Positions 41,531 through 47,018 of a stretch of 47,018 bases of DNA are shown here, piece after piece. A program made the translations under genes and the position numbers. This DNA is from Pseudomonas sp. 102515 (GTDB lineage: Bacteria; Pseudomonadota; Gammaproteobacteria; Pseudomonadales; Pseudomonadaceae), in assembly GCF_031085165.1 (NCBI RefSeq), contig NZ_JAVHTY010000009.1, positions 1 through 47,018 on the forward strand, in the 5' to 3' direction. Numbering within the stretch: the stretch's first letter is position 1; each line of letters begins with the position of its first letter. A model generated the notes under the pieces. That model was not told where the DNA came from. It worked only from the letters and a program-made list of their open reading frames with translations, and did not search any database.

Positions 41531-41579
41531 GTCGTTCTCCTTCGCGTGCCCGGGGACGGTTGCCGCCGTCGGGTCCCGG
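41531..41579 (-). promoter_or_regulatory. CGGCAA-loop RNA element before the 41529 gene
   Basis: Minus strand, 41579-41550: CCGGG-ACCC-GACGG-CGGCAA-CCGTC-CCCGG. The inner stem is GACGG/CCGTC where other copies have AGCGG/CCGCT, two compensated base pairs. GCGAAGGAG follows. There is no promoter of the A-D type here, so the element is kept inside an operon. Confidence 0.85.
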
Positions 41580-41611
41580 TTGGTGGTGTGCCCCGCACGG
41601 GGGCACGGTCG

Positions 41612-43294
41612 TCAAGCTACGTTTTCATGGGCGCTGGCCAGCGAGAGGCTGACAGCGATAGGGCGCACCCATACGGGCGTGCTGCTGAGCAGGAAGGTCT
41701 CCCCTTGCTTGGCCAGCAAAAGGGTTTGTGCCATGACTCCGGCGATAGCCTCGGCAGCTTTCGGCGGGACGGCGTTACCGATCCGCTCGCACCATGCCTG
41801 ATCGCTCAGGCCATCCAGTTCGAGTTGTTCTTCCGGATCGACCAGGCTTTGCAGCGCTGCCTTCTCCAGCGTGGTGAACGGTCGGTGCCAGGTGCCATCG
41901 AGGCTTCTGATAACGCAGGTCAGTCGATCACTGGCCGCCGGCATGCGCGGATCGGCAACGCTCCAGCGTCCGTTGTCGAGGCGCGCCCTGGCGGAGACGG
42001 CTCCGGCTGTCTTATCCCACGGCACGACGCCGTAGTGGCCGCCTGTGAGGTAGGCGTCGCCCTTCACGCGGCGCAGGCCGGTGCGCGGATCCTGAACAGC
42101 GAAAGCGCCCTGCCCTGTCGTGCTGCCGGCGATCACTGTCCGGGCCGAGCCGGTCCAGCGGGTCACGTTGTACTTCCCGTGGCCACCAGCTGCGCCGCGA
42201 GGATCTGCGACGCTAAAGGTGCCCTGCCCTGGCGACTTGATGCCGATGATGGCGCCGGTCGGATCGGACCAGCGCCGTACGCCATATTGCTGGTACTGGG
42301 CGGCGCTCGCGGGACTGCGTGGATCCGCGACAGAGAATGCACCGTTGGTGGGGCCTGTCTGGCCAGCGATGGTGCCCACGGAATCCTCCCAGCCGCGCAC
42401 ACCGAGATAACCCGAATAGGCTTCCGGCACGATCACGAAATCACGCAGATGGCCATCTTCGACGGCCAACTGGTCGAGGCTCCGCCAATCCTTGCCTGCC
42501 TCTACCAGGGCGAGCCTGACCCATGTTTTCCATTGGAGCGCGGGAATACGGTGCATGGGACCGGCGCGCTCGATGTCGCCAGGCAATGGCATGCGGCCCA
42601 GCAGCGAGCCGACAGATTGCAGCGTTCGCTTTTCGGGTTCGTAGAGGAACGGCGGCACCTTCTCGACGTGGCGAGCCACCAGCAGGAAGCGTTTACGGTG
42701 CTGGGCCAGGCCGCCCAGCTCGCCGCAGTCGTGGGTGGTCTCGTTCACGGCGTAGCCGAAGAAACTCAGTACCTGGGCGATCTGGTCAAGCAGGTGACGA
42801 CCTCGGGTGGCCAGGCGCGGCACGTTCTCGAACACGATCAAGCTGACCGGGTTGTGTTGCCAGGCTTCGCACATGAGCCACACACAGCGCAGCGTCAGTT
42901 CGTTGAGCGCCTGATACTTCGGCGTCTGGCTCAGGGTCTCGGACAATAGACCGGAGGCACCTTTGCAGGGGCTGCTGATGAACACCACATCAGGATCTTG
43001 GAAGCCCGCTGCGCGCCGAATGTCTGCCGGTGTCGCCTCCCGCCATTCGGCAGGAGGTTCCTTGCCGTGAAAGTCGGTGTATTGCTCGCGGGTGAAGAGG
43101 TCCATTTGGGTGCCAGGCACGCCGGCAATGCGGCCGAAGTCGCGCAGCGCGCCGGGGTTCACGTCCACCCCGCCGATGCAACGCCAATCGGCCTGGAGGT
43201 GGCCGACCACTTCCCTGTTCTGGTTGAAGCCTTTGGCGCCACCTCCGATGCCACAGCAGAAGTGAAAGTGCTTGAGCACATATCTTGTGAGCAT
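41612..43294 (-). CDS. DNA cytosine-C5 methyltransferase with internal repeats
   Basis: 560 residues. Motif I HFCCGIGGGAKGF, motif IV with the catalytic Cys in FISSPCKGASG, motif VI FENVPR, motif VIII-like QHRKRFLLVA, and the late motif ERIGNAVPPKAAEAI. Between VIII and the end are four repeats ending in SVADPR-type motifs near residues 317, 357, 395 and 441, which enlarge the target-recognition region. It methylates cytosine in DNA; the target is unknown. No restriction gene is near, so it is probably an orphan enzyme protecting the entering plasmid. GGAAG precedes the ATG, and a GCCCGGAC/GTCCGGGC hairpin precedes that. Confidence 0.9.
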   Translation of the reverse strand: MLTRYVLKHFHFCCGIGGGAKGFNQNREVVGHLQADWRCIGGVDVNPGALRDFGRIAGVPGTQMDLFTREQYTDFHGKEPPAEWREATPADIRRAAGFQDPDVVFISSPCKGASGLLSETLSQTPKYQALNELTLRCVWLMCEAWQHNPVSLIVFENVPRLATRGRHLLDQIAQVLSFFGYAVNETTHDCGELGGLAQHRKRFLLVARHVEKVPPFLYEPEKRTLQSVGSLLGRMPLPGDIERAGPMHRIPALQWKTWVRLALVEAGKDWRSLDQLAVEDGHLRDFVIVPEAYSGYLGVRGWEDSVGTIAGQTGPTNGAFSVADPRSPASAAQYQQYGVRRWSDPTGAIIGIKSPGQGTFSVADPRGAAGGHGKYNVTRWTGSARTVIAGSTTGQGAFAVQDPRTGLRRVKGDAYLTGGHYGVVPWDKTAGAVSARARLDNGRWSVADPRMPAASDRLTCVIRSLDGTWHRPFTTLEKAALQSLVDPEEQLELDGLSDQAWCERIGNAVPPKAAEAIAGVMAQTLLLAKQGETFLLSSTPVWVRPIAVSLSLASAHENVA

Positions 43295-43345
43295 GATCGT
43301 CTTCCGTCACGGGTGCCCGGACGCAGGGTCCGGGCAGGCTGTGGG

Positions 43346-43588
43346 TCACAGGGCGCGGGCGGTTGCCTTGGCCATGTCGCGGAAAATCTCGGCGTGCAGC
43401 TCCAGCGGGAACTCGGCCAGGACTTCGCGCTGTCCGGTCGTGTTGCGCAGCGCGACGACGGTGTAGAGGGTCACGGAAGACGGGATTTGCCCTGGGCGGG
43501 TCTGAAAGGAGGGTTCAACGGCGAAGCCGTTGAATTCGCGAAGCTGCGCGGCTTCGCTGAAATAGATCAGGTGGGTTTCGGTAGCCAT
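43346..43588 (-). CDS. Small hypothetical leading-region protein
   Basis: 80 residues from the ATG at 43588, after GCGAAGGAG-type site. THLIYFSEAAQLREFNGFAV and LYTVVALRNTTGQREVLAEF suggest a small alpha/beta protein. No family recognised. First gene of the unit driven by repeat C, upstream of the methyltransferase. Confidence 0.6.
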   Translation of the reverse strand: MATETHLIYFSEAAQLREFNGFAVEPSFQTRPGQIPSSVTLYTVVALRNTTGQREVLAEFPLELHAEIFRDMAKATARAL

Positions 43589-43726
43589 GGTGGATCTCCT
43601 TCGCAATGTGCCCGGAGCGGTTGCCGCCGCTGGTTCCAGGCTGTCGAAGCGGAATTGCTTCGACGGATTCAGTATCGCAAAGGCTTGAACAAAAGTCAAC
43701 TATAAGTCAAATCCGTTTTGACTAAT
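43589..43726 (-). promoter_or_regulatory. Leading-region promoter-leader repeat C
   Basis: TTGACT (43699-43694), 17-bp spacer, GATACT (43676-43671), GTCGAAGC/GCTTCGAC hairpin, CGGCAA-loop structure at 43640-43611. The first hairpin has 8 pairs here and a slightly different arm from the other copies, with pairing kept. Confidence 0.85.
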
Positions 43727-43730
43727 AATC

Positions 43731-44822
43731 TTAAGCCCATAGTTCCAGTTGCTCGACCTCGATGCTCACAGTGGGGATCACCTGCGACCGGGAGTCCAGC
43801 GCGTTGTCCGGATCTCGCAGGGTGTCGGACAGCCTGGCGAACCGTGCTCGATCCCCCTCCCCGCGCTTCACGTTGAATGCTTCATCCACCACGCCATTGA
43901 TCCTGGCCCACTGATTCCAGGCGAAGCTACGGCCCAGCCCTACCGTTGTCGTCGTGCTGGGAAAGCTGTCGGCATTTCGCACCAGGTCTTCCCATGAGGC
44001 GCCGAACTCCACCGCGTCGAATCGGCTGTGCTTGCCGGTGAGTGCCTGCCGCTCCAGAAGCAAGGCCCGCTCCAGCAATTGGGGATGATGGGCGGCCAGC
44101 CAGTACAGCTCCCAATGCTTGGACGCGGGACAGAAGAAGCACGCCGACTTGATCGGCACCCGGTCGGCGCCGAGGGCCTGGGTGATGGCTCGCACGCAAT
44201 GGCGGCGAGCCCAACGGATCAGTTGCAGCGGATAGACATAATCGAAGTCGGCATCCGCTGGCTTGAGGCACTGCGAGCGTCGCAGGTCAGCCCTTCCGCA
44301 GTCGTAGCCGATCAGCTTGACGATCCGTTGGCCGGTTGCTGTCGCCTGCTGCCAGAGCGGGTGCGGGGCTCGTGCGTTCGGCCCGGAGCGAGCGCCTTTG
44401 ATGAACTGGTCCTGTGGCACCTGCTTCCACTTCACCGAACAGGATTTCATGCCAAAGGCGAGGCTGGGCAAGGTCTCGTTGGCCATACAGTTGCCGTAGA
44501 GATCCTGGTAACCCGTCGTCGGCTTGGGCACCTTCCGGCAGACGCTGACGGTCGGCCATCCCCAGCCACGCAGCACAGTATTCATCGCCTCGACATGGGC
44601 CAGGGTTTCCGGCTTCTCGGCGCCGGTGTCGGCAAAGGTGATGAGGTCGGGCCGCAGGCCCGCTGCGTGCAAGGCAACGAGCATGGCGGTCGAATCCACA
44701 CCGGATCCGAAGCATACGGCCAGGAGCCGGCCAGCCAGCGCCGTGTGCAGGGTTTCGATTTGGTCCAGGGACAATACGGGCTGAGCGCCGTCCACCGGAC
44801 AGCCGCGGCTAATCGCGTTCAT
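43731..44822 (-). CDS. PP-loop ATPase, PAPS reductase/DndC-like
   Basis: 363 residues. The PP-loop LLAVCFGSGVDSTAMLVALH (SGxDS form) binds ATP, ITFADTGAEKPETLAHVEAM follows as in PAPS reductases, and KSACFFCPASKHWELYWL holds two Cys that could bind a metal or Fe-S cluster. Enzymes of this superfamily adenylate a substrate for sulfur or nitrogen transfer; DndC makes phosphorothioate DNA. The substrate here is unknown. It shares the leading region with a cytosine methyltransferase, so a role in DNA modification is possible. Last gene of the unit from 45874. Confidence 0.75.
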   Translation of the reverse strand: MNAISRGCPVDGAQPVLSLDQIETLHTALAGRLLAVCFGSGVDSTAMLVALHAAGLRPDLITFADTGAEKPETLAHVEAMNTVLRGWGWPTVSVCRKVPKPTTGYQDLYGNCMANETLPSLAFGMKSCSVKWKQVPQDQFIKGARSGPNARAPHPLWQQATATGQRIVKLIGYDCGRADLRRSQCLKPADADFDYVYPLQLIRWARRHCVRAITQALGADRVPIKSACFFCPASKHWELYWLAAHHPQLLERALLLERQALTGKHSRFDAVEFGASWEDLVRNADSFPSTTTTVGLGRSFAWNQWARINGVVDEAFNVKRGEGDRARFARLSDTLRDPDNALDSRSQVIPTVSIEVEQLELWA

Positions 44823-44871
44823 GGATGCTCCTTCGCGGTGCCCGGGCGGTTGCCGCCGCTGATCCGGGCAC
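44823..44871 (-). promoter_or_regulatory. CGGCAA-loop RNA element before the PP-loop gene
   Basis: Minus strand, 44871-44838: GTGCCCGG-ATCA-GCGG-CGGCAA-CCGC-CCGGGCAC. The outer stem has 8 perfect pairs. GCGAAGGAG follows. Confidence 0.85.
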
Positions 44872-44881
44872 TGGGGGTGGT

Positions 44882-45100
44882 TTACTGGGTGTCGTCGCCT
44901 TCGAGTTCACTCAGGCTGGGTGCCAGGTCGATGACCGCAGGTCCATCGGCAGGGCCTGTCACCTCGAATACGCAGGCGCTTCCAGGCTGACCCGCTGCGA
45001 TCTCCGATTTGAAGTAGGCCAGGGCGCAGGCCTCGGCGGCGGCCAGGTGGTCGCCGTCCACGTCGATGTCAATTTCCCAGACCACGCGGTAATGGGGCAT
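44882..45100 (-). CDS. Small hypothetical leading-region protein
   Basis: 72 residues from the ATG at 45100. PHYRVVWEIDIDVDGDHLAA, AEACALAYFKSEIA and ACVFEVTG look like a small ferredoxin-like alpha/beta fold. Acidic tail. No family recognised. It has its own copy of the CGGCAA-loop element. Confidence 0.6.
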   Translation of the reverse strand: MPHYRVVWEIDIDVDGDHLAAAEACALAYFKSEIAAGQPGSACVFEVTGPADGPAVIDLAPSLSELEGDDTQ

Positions 45101-45149
45101 TCGGGGGATCTCCTTCGCTAGGCCGGGCGGTTGCCGCCGCTGATCCGGC
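45101..45149 (-). promoter_or_regulatory. CGGCAA-loop RNA element before the 45100 gene
   Basis: Minus strand, 45149-45122: GCCGG-ATCA-GCGG-CGGCAA-CCGC-CCGGC, then GCGAAGGAG. The outer stem differs from the other copies but pairs. Confidence 0.85.
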
Positions 45150-45155
45150 TTGTGG

Positions 45156-45506
45156 TTATTCGCCTTTGAAGTACCCGGCGCGCTGCTCCAGCTCGCGGGC
45201 AATCAGCTCATCCGCGAAGAGCGGTGCCTGCTTGTCTATGCGCCGCGCTAGGTTTTTTCGCCTTACTCGCGCTTTGGCTTCCACGCTCCAGCGCTTGCCG
45301 GTTTCGGTGCCGGGAAAATCGAGACAGACGCCGTAACCCACTGGGCGAGACTCCCACGCGGCGCGCATCGCTTCTGGCATTCGCTCGCCGGCTGGGGCCT
45401 CGATCACCAGCAGCTCAAATTCCCCCGGACACGGAACGTGCCGCAGGCACCACCGCAACGAGTAGCGCCACATCAGCGGCGCTATCGGCTGGGCTGGGGA
45501 CGCCAT
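45156..45506 (-). CDS. Hypothetical leading-region protein
   Basis: 116 residues from the ATG that overlaps the previous stop (TGATG at 45508-45504); a start at 45521 is less likely. VPCPGEFELLVIEAPAGERM, GYGVCLDFPGTETGKRW and a basic stretch ARVRRKNLARRIDK. No family recognised. Translationally coupled to the 45874 gene and without its own RNA element, as expected for a coupled gene. Confidence 0.55.
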   Translation of the reverse strand: MASPAQPIAPLMWRYSLRWCLRHVPCPGEFELLVIEAPAGERMPEAMRAAWESRPVGYGVCLDFPGTETGKRWSVEAKARVRRKNLARRIDKQAPLFADELIARELEQRAGYFKGE

Positions 45507-45874
45507 CAATCGAGATCCCACTTCGCCTGGTCGTATCCCGCGAGCTTGCTCATGGCCGAAAGGCGAAGGCCATGCAGCGTGAGGAAGGCGCTGGTGGTGT
45601 AGTAATCAGGATTCTGCTCGGACTGGTACTCAAGGCAGCTCATCAGCTTGAGGACTTCCACCGCCGAAGGCTTGCGGACCGTTTCGTCCAGCTCGAACCG
45701 TTCGGCTTGGAGCGTTTCACGCGGGTAACGGTGCTGCACGGAGCGGATGTTCTCGTCCAGCAGCTGCTGGCCCTGGCTGGTGAGGATCTGGCGAGTGGCG
45801 TCGTCCGGCTTGCCGACGCAAGCAAACATGACGATGGCGGAAATGTGGCTTTGGCTGACGACGTAGGCGCTCAT
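45506..45874 (-). CDS. Hypothetical leading-region protein
   Basis: 122 residues from the ATG at 45874. SQSHISAIVMFACVGKPDDA, ELDETVRKPSAVEVLKLMSC and NPDYYTTSAFLTLHGLRLSA suggest a soluble helical protein. No family recognised. First gene of the unit driven by repeat D. Confidence 0.6.
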   Translation of the reverse strand: MSAYVVSQSHISAIVMFACVGKPDDATRQILTSQGQQLLDENIRSVQHRYPRETLQAERFELDETVRKPSAVEVLKLMSCLEYQSEQNPDYYTTSAFLTLHGLRLSAMSKLAGYDQAKWDLD

Positions 45875-46013
45875 GAAATTCTCCTTCGCGATCTGCCCGG
45901 AGCGGTTGCCGCCGCTGGTTCCAGGCTGCCGAGGCGGTATTGCTTCGACGGATTCAGTATCGCAAATGGGCACCCGCATGTCAACTATTAGTAAAATCCG
46001 AATAGACATTTAT
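45875..46013 (-). promoter_or_regulatory. Leading-region promoter-leader repeat D
   Basis: TTGACA (45984-45979), 17-bp spacer, GATACT (45961-45956), a start hairpin with one G-U pair, CGGCAA-loop structure at 45925-45896, then CGAAGGAG. A TTCTCGC palindrome lies just upstream. Confidence 0.85.
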
Positions 46014-46018
46014 TTTAC

Positions 46019-46034
46019 TTCTCGCATGCGAGAA
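46019..46034. promoter_or_regulatory. TTCTCGCATGCGAGAA palindrome between divergent units
   Basis: Exact copy between the promoter of repeat D (minus) and the promoter of the toxin-antitoxin pair (plus), touching the -35 of the latter. Confidence 0.8.
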
Positions 46035-46036
46035 TC

Positions 46037-46065
46037 TTGCTAGATTGTGATTTATAAGCTACAAT
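46037..46065 (+). promoter_or_regulatory. Promoter of the toxin-antitoxin pair
   Basis: TTGCTA at 46037-46042, a 17-bp spacer and TACAAT at 46060-46065. The toxin ATG is only 7 bases further, so the transcript is nearly leaderless. Confidence 0.75.
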
Positions 46066-46071
46066 TGTCTC

Positions 46072-46374
46072 ATGAAAACGATTAAACAAACCGCCACTTT
46101 CAGGAACTGGGAACGTAAGCTGAAAGACAAGCAGGCGAAAGCAATCATCGCTGCGCGGGTCTTTCGGGTTGCGAACGGATTGCTCGGTGATGTCCAGCCA
46201 GTCGGCCAGGGCATCAGCGAACTCCGCATTCATCATGGTCCCGGCTATCGTGTGTATTTTCAGCAGCGCGGGGACCAGCTGGTCCTGTTGTTGTGTGGTG
46301 GAGACAAAAGCAGCCAAGCGCGGGACATCGAGACCGCCAAAGCACTGGCCAGCCAGTGGAGTGATGACGAATGA
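46072..46374 (+). CDS. higB: RelE/HigB-family toxin
   Basis: 100 residues. TATFRNWERKLKDKQAKAII, GISELRIHHGPGYRVYFQQR and LLLCGGDKSSQARDIETAKA match the HigB/HI1419 type of RelE-fold ribosome-dependent mRNA nuclease. The toxin comes first in the operon, as in higBA, and overlaps the antitoxin gene by 4 bp. A plasmid addiction module. Confidence 0.9.
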   Translation: MKTIKQTATFRNWERKLKDKQAKAIIAARVFRVANGLLGDVQPVGQGISELRIHHGPGYRVYFQQRGDQLVLLLCGGDKSSQARDIETAKALASQWSDDE

Positions 46375-46670
46375 AAGAGAAAATTTTCGACTACGATCCC
46401 GCCGATGCCCTCACGGACCCGGCGTCCATCGCTGTCTTCCTGGAAGACGCTTTCGAGACTGGCGACGCCGCCTACATCGCCAAGGCCCTGGGCGTTGTCG
46501 CCCGTGCCAAAGGGATGGGTGAGATTGCCAAGGAATCGGGCTTGTCCCGTGAAAACCTGTACCGCTCGTTTTCAGAAAACGGCAATCCGACCCTGAAAAC
46601 CATGTTGGCCGTCATGCAGGCTGTCGGCCTGGATCTGACCGCCCGCGTCCATATCACTCCAGCACACTAA
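46371..46670 (+). CDS. higA: HigA-like antitoxin (HI1420 family)
   Basis: 99 residues. DYDPADALTDPASIAVFLED, AYIAKALGVVARAKGMGEIA and the helix-turn-helix KESGLSRENLYRSFSENGNP and TLKTMLAVMQAVGLDL. It binds and neutralises the toxin and represses the pair's promoter. Confidence 0.9.
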   Translation: MKEKIFDYDPADALTDPASIAVFLEDAFETGDAAYIAKALGVVARAKGMGEIAKESGLSRENLYRSFSENGNPTLKTMLAVMQAVGLDLTARVHITPAH

Positions 46671-46735
46671 CGGGCGGCCTGACGCGCAGAAAATCGAGAC
46701 ACCGACGCGCTTGGCCCTTGCCGTTTGCTGCTCTT

Positions 46736-47018
46736 GCCGATCTGCTTTAATGCCGAGGTTTGGGCGCGGGAAACAAACGCTTTTCAGCAGCGGCCGCGTA
46801 GCGGTTGCCTCCTTGCTCTTGGGAATGGAGTCACCCCCCTGCTCGGAGGATCTGCTCGGCAGCCTTCGGTAGGACGCGGTAAGCCCGGACTATCCAGAGA
46901 CAGGCCGCGTGCAAGGGGTCGTGGAATACCGCAGGGCGCTCGCGACCGAGGATATGCCGCGAAAGCCCCTTGCAGGCAAGGACTGGCGGCGGATAGGCCA
47001 TTGGGGCGTCCGCTTCCT
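46736..47018. repeat. 476-bp long repeat, copy 2, left part, with terminal overlap
   Basis: 46736-46907 matches 40609-40780; 46908-47018 equals bases 1-111 exactly. The exact overlap marks the closing point of a circular molecule; the repeat copy continues from base 112. Confidence 0.9.

Noticed and set aside
39833-46013. Single-stranded (Frpo/ssi-type) promoters in the leader repeats
   Set aside because: The -35 and -10 regions do not lie in a self-complementary fold; the hairpins are downstream, in the leader RNA. Ordinary double-stranded promoters explain the sequence better.
1-47018. tRNA, rRNA, antibiotic or metal resistance genes, class 1 integron
   Set aside because: Looked for and not seen.

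Overview
The window looks like one whole conjugative plasmid of a Pseudomonas-type gammaproteobacterium, opened inside a repeat. Evidence: a rulAB-type SOS mutagenesis operon, a RepL-like initiator beside an iteron-rich origin, a resolvase with res-like sites, a parA-parB-korA-like stability cluster, a complete VirB-type type IV secretion operon, and a TrwC/TrwB/TrwA-StbA/B/C transfer core ordered as in R388. The last 111 bases (46908-47018) repeat bases 1-111. Joined there, the two ends rebuild a 476-bp repeat that also lies intact at 40609-41084. The simplest reading is a circle of about 46,907 bp.

Layout. 1-2.2 kb: right half of the 476-bp repeat, a small unknown gene with a broken paralogue, and a winged-helix protein. 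2.2-9 kb: rulA and rulB, with rulB split by a ~5.04-kb insertion carrying an IS3 remnant, a hybrid histidine kinase and three single-domain response regulators. 9-11.6 kb: a DUF1173 gene, an ArdR-like gene, the replication initiator and oriV. 11.7-14.9 kb: resolvase with res, KorA-like regulator, ParB, ParA and a possible small RNA. 15.2-27.5 kb: plus-strand mating-pair operon in the order VirB2-B3-B4-B5-B7?-unknown-B6-B8-B9-B10-B11-B1-TrbM-PLD nuclease-KfrB, closed by a strong terminator. 27.6-33.8 kb (minus): two cargo genes, then relaxase, coupling protein and TrwA. 33.8-34.26 kb: oriT and an 11-bp-phased repeat array. 34.26-36.8 kb (plus): StbA, StbB, StbC and a SprT-like protease. 36.8-37.8 kb: non-coding, with a 104-bp tandem repeat. 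37.8-45.9 kb: leading region, fourteen genes all on the minus strand (a second KorA-like regulator, DUF932 and DUF2513 proteins, a large C5 methyltransferase, a PP-loop enzyme, small unknowns). 46.0-46.7 kb: a HigBA-like toxin-antitoxin pair.

How it fits together. The nic-like site predicts that the plus strand is transferred with the 37-46 kb region entering early, so every minus-strand leading gene has the transferred strand as its template. Four near-identical promoter-leader repeats drive four transcription units there. Seven of these genes are preceded by the same small RNA structure (outer stem, 4-nt bulge, inner stem, CGGCAA loop) followed by GCGAAGGAG; its stems vary with pairing kept. 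This looks like a plasmid-specific RNA-level regulon. A second global signal is the 16-bp palindrome TTCTCGCATGCGAGAA and close variants: seven intergenic copies around the circle, most of them about 5-6 kb apart, a natural candidate for the operator of the ParB/KorB-like or KorA-like proteins.

All calls come from reading the sequence. No database search, alignment program or folding program was run.
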